Assembly: GCA_004558485.1 (NCBI GenBank)
Contig: SFCS01000011.1
Span: 1 to 64,000, forward strand
Length of the DNA stretch: 64,000 nt
Origin: Ruminococcus sp.
GTDB lineage: Bacteria > Bacillota > Clostridia > Oscillospirales > Acutalibacteraceae
Direction of reading: 5' to 3'
Positions within the stretch are counted from its first letter, which is position 1. Each line of letters opens with the position of its first letter. The notes beneath the pieces are model-generated. The model did no database searches, was not told the origin of the DNA, and worked only from the letters and a program-made list of their open reading frames with translations. Both the position numbers and the translations under genes were made by a program. Of this stretch, positions 34,862 through 42,263 are shown piece by piece.

Positions 34862-35680
34862 TTAGCAGTATTCCCGCAGCACCGCCGCCACGCCACTCTC
34901 GTCGGCGGGCGGAGCAATGCGGGTCGCAAGCGCCCGCAGGTCGGCGGGTGCCGTCGCCATCGCCACGGAAACGGCGGCAAAGGACAGCATCGCGCGATCG
35001 TTTTCGCTGTCGCCGAACGCCAGCGTGTTTTCCGGCGGGATGCCGAGGGCATTGAGGAGATGCACGATGCCGCTCGCCTTGCTCTCGCCGGGCAGGCACA
35101 GCTCCTCATACCGTTCATATTGCAAAAAGGTGACCCTGTCCGCAAGCGCGGGCAGCGGGAGCGGCTTTGTGTCGTCCGCCGTGAAGACCGTCGCCTTGGA
35201 GATCGGCGCCGTCGGATAGCGGGCAAAAAAGTCGTCCGCCGAAAAAATTTCAAAATCCGGCGGAGAAAGCGGCAAAAAGCGGGCGGGCGGGTGCAAAAAG
35301 AACTGTCCCGTTTCCCCCTCGAGCTTGCAGCAAAGCGCACCGTGCGGCAGATAGGCGTCGAGCATTTCCCGCACGAGCGCATCCGGCATCGCGCGGTTAT
35401 AGACCCGCTTGCCCGAAAAGCTGCCGTCGGCAAAGCGGCGCAGCCCCGCAGGCGAGCCGTCGAACAGCACATTCACCCCCGCCCCCGCGATCACGCCGTC
35501 CATCGGCAGTGCGAGCGCCGCCGGCGGCAAAAAGCCGAGACATCTGCCGGTGCACAGCACCGCGAAATTTCCCGCCGCGCGAAAGGCGGCGACGGCGGCG
35601 CGGTTTTCCGCACTCACGGTCTTTCCGTCGGCGGACAGCGTCCCGTCCCAATCAAAAAAAGCAATTTTCCGTTTTTTCAT
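34862..35680 (-). CDS. HAD-superfamily (Cof-like) phosphatase
   Basis: 272 residues. The start at 35680 is set by GGAGACAG just upstream. Motif I is FFDWDGTLS (D10 and D12), motif II is LCTGR, and motif IV is LAFGDSENDRAML, with a Cof-type cap domain between them. This class hydrolyses sugar phosphates or nucleotides such as FMN or PLP; the substrate cannot be read from sequence. It is not obviously linked to the RNF-like genes upstream on the same strand, from which it is separated by about 60 nt. Confidence 0.9.
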   Translation of the reverse strand: MKKRKIAFFDWDGTLSADGKTVSAENRAAVAAFRAAGNFAVLCTGRCLGFLPPAALALPMDGVIAGAGVNVLFDGSPAGLRRFADGSFSGKRVYNRAMPDALVREMLDAYLPHGALCCKLEGETGQFFLHPPARFLPLSPPDFEIFSADDFFARYPTAPISKATVFTADDTKPLPLPALADRVTFLQYERYEELCLPGESKASGIVHLLNALGIPPENTLAFGDSENDRAMLSFAAVSVAMATAPADLRALATRIAPPADESGVAAVLREYC

Positions 35681-35738
35681 TTCTGTCTCCAAAAGTGCAC
35701 ACCGAGACAACCGCTCCCCCGTATATTGAGAAAGGGCG

Positions 35739-36863
35739 TCAGTCGGCAAGCTCCACGATATAGGCATCCCCCGCGGCGGCCTTCACCGCGTCGTTTTCCC
35801 CGATGAGCGGCACGACCGTCGGGCCGTTCGCAGCTTTCAGCGCCGCAACCGCCGCAGCGGTGATATCGGCGAGGGTCTCGTCGGCGGGGGTAAACCTTTT
35901 ATCCCCGATCACCAGCCGCTTGCCGAGCGCCGAAAGGCGCAGATCCGGCACGATGGCGGTGCAGCCGAAGTCCCGCGGATTGCCGTCGAAGCCGGCGGTG
36001 TTGTTGCCGAGGAAGGCGTTGACGCTGCCGCAAAGGAGCAGCGGCGCGTCCTCGTGCAGGTTGTGCACACGGGTGATGAACTGTTTTAACACCTCCGCCT
36101 TGGAAAGGGCGGCATTGTTGCCGACCGCAAGCTGCGCCTGCGCCGTTTGCGTCGGAAAACAGACGCCGTCAAGCAGCAACGCGCCCGCGCCCGCGGTATA
36201 CAGCTCCTCGGCAAGCGACACGATATAGGTCTGTGCCGCGTCGCTGTAGGGGTTAAGCCAGGGCTTTCCGCCGTTCTGCGGGTCGCCGTCATACCAGGTC
36301 CAATCCGCATGGCCGGTCGTCGTGATCTTCGCGTCGGCGAGCTTTTTCGGCGCGGTCGCATCCTTGAAGGCAAAAAGCCGCACGACCGGCGTCAGTCCCG
36401 CCTCGCGCATCGCCGCGAAAGCATCGGTCAGCGCCGCCAGCGTCAGCGCATCCTCCGTCTGCGCCCCGACCGCCTTGCCGAGATCGGTCTCGGAAGCATA
36501 GTGCAGAGCGCCCGTTTCCGTTTTCAGCTCCACGACAGCGCAGGTATTCCCCGCGTCCGCCGCCGCTTTACAGGTGAGCTTGAGCGCCGCTGTATCCCGC
36601 AGCGCCGTATACGGCAGCGTCACGCCGCGCAGCGCCGTTGCCTCGACGGTCGGCGCAGGCGTCGTTGCGACGGGCGCGTCGGTGACGGTCGTCTGTGAGG
36701 CGGGCGTCGTCGCGGCAACATCGCTTTTGCGGTTGCCGAGATACCGCGCACCGAAATAGCTCGCGGGGATCAGCACGGCGGCGGCAACGACCCACCCGAT
36801 GATCGATCTTATTGCCGTTTTGCGGCGTCTGTACCGTCTGCTTTGATGCAGCTTTTGTCCCAT
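35739..36863 (-). CDS. DUF4015 putative glycoside hydrolase, membrane-anchored
   Basis: 374 residues: a basic N-terminus, one membrane helix (about 20-42), a Thr/Pro/Ala-rich linker (about 50-75) and an extracytoplasmic barrel with VVELKTETGALHYASETDLGK (about 112-132), TPVVRLFAFKD and LLDGVCFP, matching DUF4015. It begins 16 nt after rnfA and GGAGG precedes the ATG, so it is probably co-transcribed with the RNF-like genes. A role linked to electron transport is not evident; it occupies the place where rnfB is usually found. Confidence 0.82.
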   Translation of the reverse strand: MGQKLHQSRRYRRRKTAIRSIIGWVVAAAVLIPASYFGARYLGNRKSDVAATTPASQTTVTDAPVATTPAPTVEATALRGVTLPYTALRDTAALKLTCKAAADAGNTCAVVELKTETGALHYASETDLGKAVGAQTEDALTLAALTDAFAAMREAGLTPVVRLFAFKDATAPKKLADAKITTTGHADWTWYDGDPQNGGKPWLNPYSDAAQTYIVSLAEELYTAGAGALLLDGVCFPTQTAQAQLAVGNNAALSKAEVLKQFITRVHNLHEDAPLLLCGSVNAFLGNNTAGFDGNPRDFGCTAIVPDLRLSALGKRLVIGDKRFTPADETLADITAAAVAALKAANGPTVVPLIGENDAVKAAAGDAYIVELAD

Positions 36864-36879
36864 TGCAGTGTGCCTCCGT

Positions 36880-37476
36880 TCAAATTAGGGATACCGACGA
36901 CGCAAAGCCCAAAATGGCAAGCGCCAAAAGTCCGATATAAATGAGGGTGGCGGGGAGTCCCCGAAAAGCGGGCGGAATGTCGGGGCTGTCGAGCCGTTCG
37001 AGCCCCTCCGCCGTGAGCAGACTCAGCACCGTGAACCCGATGCAGCAGCCGAGCGCCAGCCCGACAGCACCGATGAGCGGCAGCGCAAAGCTGTGGTTAC
37101 AGATGAGCGCTACGCCGATCACGAGGTTGTTGAACGCCGCAAGCGGCAGCATCTTCTCGATGCGTGCATAAACGGCGGGGGCAAAATGGCGCAAAAGCAG
37201 CACCGAAAGCAGATACAAAACGGCAGCAATGCCGACGACCATCAGCGGCCGCAAGAGCTTTGCGACAAAATCCGTGCCGATGAGCGCGTCAAGCGGATAG
37301 GCGACCGTCACCGTCAGCACGGAGAATACGCCCAAAATGACGGAAAACGGCAAAATGTCCCGCGGGTGGCGCACGATGCGCAGCAGCATGGACGAACCGA
37401 AGCCGGTCGTCAGCACCATATTCTGCGTCACCGCCGTGGCAAACAAAAACAGCATAAAGCTCCCGAAATTACTCAT
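36880..37476 (-). CDS. rnfA: RnfA-like membrane subunit lacking the iron-binding cysteines
   Basis: 198 residues with about six membrane helices, in the RnfA/NqrE family by overall pattern (FNNLVIGVALI, DIPPAFRGLPATLIYIGLLALAILGF). In canonical RnfA the intramembrane 2Fe-2S ligands are Cys in GICPF and in TNCAV. Here the first site reads TTGFGSSML and the second AAFNNLVIG, so both Cys are absent. The ATG at 37476 overlaps the rnfE stop (ATGAGTAA). The gene is the last RNF-like member of the operon; rnfB does not follow. Confidence 0.85.
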   Translation of the reverse strand: MSNFGSFMLFLFATAVTQNMVLTTGFGSSMLLRIVRHPRDILPFSVILGVFSVLTVTVAYPLDALIGTDFVAKLLRPLMVVGIAAVLYLLSVLLLRHFAPAVYARIEKMLPLAAFNNLVIGVALICNHSFALPLIGAVGLALGCCIGFTVLSLLTAEGLERLDSPDIPPAFRGLPATLIYIGLLALAILGFASSVSLI

Positions 37477-38113
37477 TGAGCAGCTCCTCCTTGCCGTTTT
37501 CGTTGTGCAGGCGGCGATTGCGGATGTGCTGCATGAACGCCGCCATAAAGCCGAGCAGGATAAACGCGGCAAACGGATATGCCGCCTCGGGGAACCGCGC
37601 CTCATACGGCAGCGGGATACCGAACACCTTCCCCGCGATCGCCATTTCCCGCAGCGCAGACACCACACAGATCACCACGCCGAAGCCGCAGCTCGTTCCG
37701 AGCGCGTCAAACAGCGCCTGCAGGGGCGTTCTACCCGCGGAAAACCCGCCCGCGTGATAGGTGAACAGCGTGTTCACCGAAACGAGCGGCAGGAAAAGAT
37801 ATAGCGAGGCATACAGCTCCGGCGACACATAGGTCGTGAGCAAAAAGGCACAGCCCACCATCAGCGCCGTCGCCAGCACCGCATACAACGGCGCGCGCAC
37901 CACGGCGGAAAGGCGCTTGCCGACCGTCGCCATCAGAAGACTGCACGGGATCATGACCGCAGCCGTGCAAACGGTCAGCGCCAGTCCGCGCTTAAGCGAA
38001 ACGCCCGCCGCGATGATGGAGCAAAGCCCCAACGCCTGCGTCAGAACGATGTTATCATACGCAAAGGTGCGCATGAAGATCCGTCCGAGTCCCAACTTCT
38101 TTTTCTCTTTCAT
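37469..38113 (-). CDS. rnfE: RnfE-like membrane subunit
   Basis: 214 residues with about six membrane helices, starting MKEKKKLGLGRIFMRTFAYDN as RnfE/NqrD proteins do. The first iron-ligand region keeps Cys (LTQALGLCSII), but the second, normally VNC, reads LPLVSVNTLFTY with Thr in place of Cys. It overlaps rnfD (ATGA-type) and rnfA. In standard complexes RnfE and RnfA face each other across the membrane and share one iron-sulfur centre; only one of the four ligands remains in this pair. Confidence 0.87.
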   Translation of the reverse strand: MKEKKKLGLGRIFMRTFAYDNIVLTQALGLCSIIAAGVSLKRGLALTVCTAAVMIPCSLLMATVGKRLSAVVRAPLYAVLATALMVGCAFLLTTYVSPELYASLYLFLPLVSVNTLFTYHAGGFSAGRTPLQALFDALGTSCGFGVVICVVSALREMAIAGKVFGIPLPYEARFPEAAYPFAAFILLGFMAAFMQHIRNRRLHNENGKEELLNE

Positions 38114-39108
38114 ATACGCTCACCCCGTTTCACAGCGCGGCGCTCCCGCAAAAAGCGGGAGAAATACCAACAGCCGCGATCGATGGGCGCCGCAAAGGCG
38201 TTCATCAGCAGCACGGCAAAGCAGGTGCCCTCCTCAAACCGTCCGAAATGCCGCAAAAGCATCGTGAGGATGCCCGCCAGCACGCCGTAGACAATGCGCG
38301 CCGCAGTGTGGCGCGGGGAGGTCACGGGATCGTTCAGCATAAAAATGCCGGCAAAAAGCAGGTAGCCCGAGCAGATCTCGAGCGCCATGTTATACTTAAA
38401 TCCGCCCTCTTCACTGCGCGGAAACAGCACCGAAATGAGCACGCACACCACAAGGAACGGCACGGTGATTGCCGGTGAGGCGGTGCGGCGCAAGAACAAA
38501 AACAGCGCCGCCGCGACCAGCACCAAAACGGCGGTCGCGCCGATCGGACCGCTGATCTTGCCCCAAAGCAGGTCGGAAAAGCTGAAGTTTGCCTTTGCAC
38601 CGGCGGCAAGCTCCGCTGCGGGCGACAGGCGGGTGACGAACCCCTCCGGCAGCGCGCCGAGCGGCAGCTCGCCGTTCATGGCGGCGATGTCGGGATAGGT
38701 GAACACGCGGGTCGGGAAGCACTGGGTCGCCAGCGCCATGCCCGCCGCCGCGGGATTGAAAAGATTGCGGCCTGTGCCGCCGAACGGCAGCTTGACCACC
38801 ACAACGGCAAACGCCGACGCCAGAACCGGCACCCAATAGGCGGTGATGGGAGACATGAGCAGCCCCACCGTCGTGCCGGTCACGAGCGCCGCGCCGTCAA
38901 ACACACTGGGGCGCTGGTGCCGCATGGCGTTGCCGAGCAGCTCGCAAAACACCGCCGCCAGCACGGAAAGCGCCGTCAGCACCACCGGCCGCCAGCCGTA
39001 GCACGCAAACGAGAAACCCAAAAGCGCCAAAAGCGCCACCTCGACATCCATCATGTACCGCGCGCTGTTTTTCGCCGCGCGCAGCCACGGGCCGTGTGTC
39101 TCATTCAA
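38110..39108 (-). CDS. rnfD: RnfD-like membrane subunit without a recognisable flavinylation motif
   Basis: About 332 residues with eight to ten membrane helices and family patterns LPFGGTGRNLFNPAAAGMAL, YPDIAAMNGELPLGALP and GGFKYNMALEICSGYLLFAG. RnfD normally carries covalent FMN on Thr of an SGAT motif before PLAxL; here the matching stretch reads TRLSPAAELAAG, without SGAT. The likely start is TTG at 39108, 8 nt after GGGGAGG; a GTG at 39117 abuts it. It overlaps the end of rnfC. The usual next gene, rnfG, is missing and rnfE follows directly. Confidence 0.87.
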   Translation of the reverse strand: MNETHGPWLRAAKNSARYMMDVEVALLALLGFSFACYGWRPVVLTALSVLAAVFCELLGNAMRHQRPSVFDGAALVTGTTVGLLMSPITAYWVPVLASAFAVVVVKLPFGGTGRNLFNPAAAGMALATQCFPTRVFTYPDIAAMNGELPLGALPEGFVTRLSPAAELAAGAKANFSFSDLLWGKISGPIGATAVLVLVAAALFLFLRRTASPAITVPFLVVCVLISVLFPRSEEGGFKYNMALEICSGYLLFAGIFMLNDPVTSPRHTAARIVYGVLAGILTMLLRHFGRFEEGTCFAVLLMNAFAAPIDRGCWYFSRFLRERRAVKRGERI

Positions 39109-40339
39109 GCGCGTCACCTCCCCAATTCAAAAACACCGTGCCGCCGGTCTCCTGCGCCCGCAGCACCTCATGCATGACCTCCCGTCCCGCGGGGCACACA
39201 CAGCTGCACGCGCCGCAGCCGTCGCAATCCTCCGGATGGAGCTGCGCCAGGCGTTCATAGTGCATATTTTCCACGCGCCGTGCGATCTCATACGGCAAAA
39301 GGCGGGCGTGACACGCCGCGGCGCAGTTGCCACAGCCGATGCAGGGCCCCGCCTCTGCCACCGGCAGCGCCTTCAGCGCCAACAGGCAGGTCATGCCCGG
39401 CAGCACCGGCACGGCAGTGTCGGTCAGGCGCACGCCGGTCACGGCGTCCCCCGCCACCAGCACCGCATCCTCCTTCACGCCGCAGGCGGCAAGCACCGCC
39501 TCCACGGATACGCCGATCGGCACGCGGACATTCTGCGGCGTTTCCACCGCATCGCCCGCCACCGTCACCACCACAGCGGCAGGAACGGCGTCCGCCTTGA
39601 TCGCGGCATACAGCGCCGCCGTCGCCTGCACGCCGATACACACGATCGGCACATCGCCGTCGGCGAATGCGGTCACGGGATATTGTCTTTTTGTTTCAAA
39701 CAGCACGCCCGCCGCATATTTTCCCGCGAGCGCCTCCTTCATGTCACGGTTGACGGGACAAAACGCGATGTGGCAGCCGACCGCATGAATGGCCGTCGCC
39801 GCCATCGCCATGCCCTCCGCCACCGCCGTCGGCTCATCGCGCAGCACCGCAAAAGCGGAGGAGGCAAACGGCTGCGCCTCGGTCGCATCCACGACGAGGA
39901 ACACGCGGCTGTCGGCGGCGGCGCCGAGCACCTCGCAAAGCGGCGTGCCGGACAGCTCGTCCACGATCCCCGCGCGCCGCGCGGCGGTCATCACCTGCTG
40001 CGGTGTCAGCTTTGCGTTCGCCAAATGCAGCGAGAGCGGCTGCTCCGGCAGCTCGGCGGGCGTCAACGATACGCAGGAGAGTGTGCCGTACAGCGGATGT
40101 TGCAAAACCGTCGTCTCCCCCACCTCTCCCGCCGTCGGCAGGTGGGTCTCGAACCCGTTTTCATCGGTATACAGCAGCGCTCCGCGTCCCAAAGCGCCCG
40201 TCGCCTGCGGCTTTGCCGCACCCGCCGACAGGGACAGCGGCAGCAGCCGCTCTCCCGCAAAGCGCGGCGCAGCGACCGGCAGCAGCGCCGCCGGCGCCTT
40301 GTGATCCGCAAGGCGCATACCGTATCGTATTTGTTTCAA
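39101..40339 (-). CDS. rnfC: RnfC-like iron-sulfur subunit with degenerate NADH/FMN site
   Basis: 412 residues starting at TTG 40339, preceded by AAAGAGGTGAT. The C-terminal domain has two 4Fe-4S motifs, CIGCGNCAAAC and CDGCGACSCVC. The middle resembles RnfC (VTVAGDAVETPQNVRVPIG), but where RnfC has the nucleotide/flavin loop AGIVGMGGAGFPT this protein has AGIVDELSGTPLCE, and the ECEPY region reads ATEAQPF. The SLBB-like segment follows. So the electron-input site appears lost while the clusters are retained. It is the first gene of the RNF-like operon. Confidence 0.85.
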   Translation of the reverse strand: MKQIRYGMRLADHKAPAALLPVAAPRFAGERLLPLSLSAGAAKPQATGALGRGALLYTDENGFETHLPTAGEVGETTVLQHPLYGTLSCVSLTPAELPEQPLSLHLANAKLTPQQVMTAARRAGIVDELSGTPLCEVLGAAADSRVFLVVDATEAQPFASSAFAVLRDEPTAVAEGMAMAATAIHAVGCHIAFCPVNRDMKEALAGKYAAGVLFETKRQYPVTAFADGDVPIVCIGVQATAALYAAIKADAVPAAVVVTVAGDAVETPQNVRVPIGVSVEAVLAACGVKEDAVLVAGDAVTGVRLTDTAVPVLPGMTCLLALKALPVAEAGPCIGCGNCAAACHARLLPYEIARRVENMHYERLAQLHPEDCDGCGACSCVCPAGREVMHEVLRAQETGGTVFLNWGGDALE

Positions 40340-40423
40340 GGCGATCACCTCTTTGTTGATCATTGGAAATTTTCTCGGTAACTGCTCCCACACCCATGAC
40401 GGAACTGTCAGGAGGACTTTACC

Positions 40424-40963
40424 ATGCAAATGAAAATGCTTGCAAACGGCACTGTGCGCATCCTGCTCACCGATCGGGAGCTGGCGCACTTTCACGCCGA
40501 TTTTTTCAACCTGCGGGAAAATGACCCCAAAACGGCAGCCGCGCTGCATCGCATCCTCAAGGCGGCTTGTCCCGACATGCTCAAAACGACAAAACGGCGG
40601 CAGCTTTCGGTGGAGGCAGCACCGATCGAGGGCGGCTGTCTGCTGTTCATCTCCCCGCAAAACGCGCGGGAGGAAACGCTTTTCTGCCTTTGCGCCGCAG
40701 ACACCGCCGCGCTTTGCGCGCTCCTCGCCGCCGCGAAACGGACGCTCGGCGGAAACACCGTCGCCGCCGTTTATCGCCTTGCCGACCGCTTCTTCCTTTT
40801 GCTGTACGGCGCGCCGTTTCCCGCGACGGCCGTCGCGGCGCTGGCGGAGTTTTCCGAACATCTGTATTCCGACCGTCTCTCCGGCGCGCGCATCGTCGAG
40901 CACGGCACGCCGCTTTGCGGCGGCACGCTTTCCTCGCTTACAGTGCCCGGATGCGACGGGTGA
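40424..40963 (+). CDS. MecA-like adaptor protein
   Basis: 179 residues with two domains joined by a short linker. The N-terminal part (TVRILLTDRELAHFHADFFNL) and the C-terminal part (VAAVYRLADRFFLLLYG, then LAEFSEHL and ARIVEHGTPL) resemble MecA adaptors, which hand substrates to the ClpCP protease. AGGAGG lies before the ATG. Similarity is weak, so this is a tentative assignment. The 3' end overlaps the convergent rpe gene by 26 bp. Confidence 0.55.
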   Translation: MQMKMLANGTVRILLTDRELAHFHADFFNLRENDPKTAAALHRILKAACPDMLKTTKRRQLSVEAAPIEGGCLLFISPQNAREETLFCLCAADTAALCALLAAAKRTLGGNTVAAVYRLADRFFLLLYGAPFPATAVAALAEFSEHLYSDRLSGARIVEHGTPLCGGTLSSLTVPGCDG

Positions 40964-41582
40964 GCGCCGCTTTGTCGTCACTGCCGAAAAAGGCGCTCCC
41001 CATCACGGCGATGTCCGCACCCGCCGCCGCTGCCGCGGGAGCGGTCGCATCGGAAATGCCGCCGTCGACCTCGATGTGGGTCGCAAGACCGCGGCGGTGG
41101 ATCTCCGCGCGCAGTGCCCTGACCTTCGGCAGCATGTCCGCCATGAATTTCTGTCCGCCGAACCCCGGCTCCACCGTCATGACCAGCACCATATGGAGGC
41201 GGTCAAGATAGGGGAACACCGCCTCGGCGGGCGTGTGCGGCTTGATCGTCAGCGCCGCCTTTTTCCCCGCCTTCAGAATGCGGTCGAGCGTCTCGTCGAT
41301 CGGCGCGGCGCTCTCGACATGAAAATTCACGATGTCTGCGCCCGCCGCGATGAACGCATCGAGTAAACGGTCGGGATATTCCATCATGAGGTGCACATCG
41401 AACGGCAGCGTCGAATGCTTGCGCATCGCGGCGATGACGGGCGGGCCGAAGCTTATGTTGGGCACGAACACCCCGTCCATGACATCCACATGCACCATAT
41501 CCACGCGCGCATCGTCCAAAAGCTGCATCTCTTCGGCAATGTGCGCGAAATCGCAGCTGAGCACCGACGGCGAAATTTTCAT
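40938..41582 (-). CDS. rpe: Ribulose-phosphate 3-epimerase
   Basis: Interconverts ribulose 5-phosphate and xylulose 5-phosphate in the pentose phosphate pathway. The 214-residue protein (ATG at 41582, GGGAG 8 nt upstream) has ISPSVLSCDF, HVDVMDGVFVPNISFG (metal site), DVHLMMEYP, MTVEPGFGGQKF and EVDGGISDATAP. All catalytic Asp and His positions of the family are visible. It has its own promoter and is monocistronic. Confidence 0.96.
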   Translation of the reverse strand: MKISPSVLSCDFAHIAEEMQLLDDARVDMVHVDVMDGVFVPNISFGPPVIAAMRKHSTLPFDVHLMMEYPDRLLDAFIAAGADIVNFHVESAAPIDETLDRILKAGKKAALTIKPHTPAEAVFPYLDRLHMVLVMTVEPGFGGQKFMADMLPKVRALRAEIHRRGLATHIEVDGGISDATAPAAAAAGADIAVMGSAFFGSDDKAALTRRIRAL

Positions 41583-41617
41583 ACGATCCACTCCCTACAG
41601 GTATATACATAATAAGT

Positions 41618-41646
41618 AGTATACCATAATGCCGCCGCGCGCGCAA
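41618..41646 (-). promoter_or_regulatory. promoter of rpe
   Basis: On the minus strand TTGCGC (41641-41646) and TATACT (41618-41623) are 17 nt apart, about 35 nt before the start codon. Confidence 0.6.
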
Positions 41647-41720
41647 GGCATTTCGCGCAAAAAGGGCGCGCACACAACGATGCGCCACCCGCTTTTTTTG
41701 TAAAAAATGCGAAAAAAACC

Positions 41721-41749
41721 TTGCTTTTGCGGCGGGGATGTGCTATAGT
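41721..41749 (+). promoter_or_regulatory. promoter of the ACT-hom-lysC operon
   Basis: TTGCTT (41721-41726) and TATAGT (41744-41749) are 17 nt apart, about 65 nt before the first gene. No lysine riboswitch or T-box fits in the short leader. Confidence 0.7.
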
Positions 41750-41815
41750 GTTTGCTGTTCAAAAACATTGTGCGTGGTCGGCGTACAGTTTTTTATCTGA
41801 AAGGAGGGACGGCGA

Positions 41816-42244
41816 ATGGAGAGCGCACCGAAAAGAGCGCTCGTGGATCTGGCGGTGCTGCCGGAGGTGTTTCACGGGGTGCTGCGTGCCAAGGCGCTTT
41901 TGGCGGACGGCACGGCGACGAGTGCGGCGCAGGCGGCGCGCATGGCGGGCATTTCCCGCACCGCGTTTTATAAATACCGCGATGCCGTCTCGCTGTCGGA
42001 AACGGAAAGCGGGCAGCCGGTGACGGTGCATTTGACGCTTTTTGACCGCCCGGGGGTGCTGTCCGGCGTGCTGGCGGCGTTTGCGGCGGTCGGTGCGAAC
42101 ATCCGCACCGTCAATCAGAACATTCCGCAAAAAAACGCGGCGGCGGTGTCCATTTCGGCGACACTGGACGCGGCGACGCCCGCACAGCTGACGGCGGTGC
42201 TGCAAAATGTGCCCGGCGTAAAACGCATCGAGAAGGTCTACTGA
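41816..42244 (+). CDS. ACT domain protein, UPF0735/PheB family
   Basis: 142 residues. The N-terminal helical part has a helix-turn-helix-like segment (TSAAQAARMAGISRTAFYKYRD), and the C-terminal ACT domain (VTVHLTLFDRPGVLSGVLAAFA, about 69-142) would bind an amino acid. AAAGGAGGG lies before the ATG. It leads an operon with homoserine dehydrogenase and aspartokinase, so it may sense an aspartate-family amino acid (inference). Confidence 0.88.
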   Translation: MESAPKRALVDLAVLPEVFHGVLRAKALLADGTATSAAQAARMAGISRTAFYKYRDAVSLSETESGQPVTVHLTLFDRPGVLSGVLAAFAAVGANIRTVNQNIPQKNAAAVSISATLDAATPAQLTAVLQNVPGVKRIEKVY

Positions 42245-42263
42245 GAAAGGAAACGAAAACACT

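Noticed and set aside
41750..41815. Lysine riboswitch or T-box before the ACT-hom-lysC operon
   Set aside because: The leader is about 60 nt and has no long stem structure, specifier loop or terminator.
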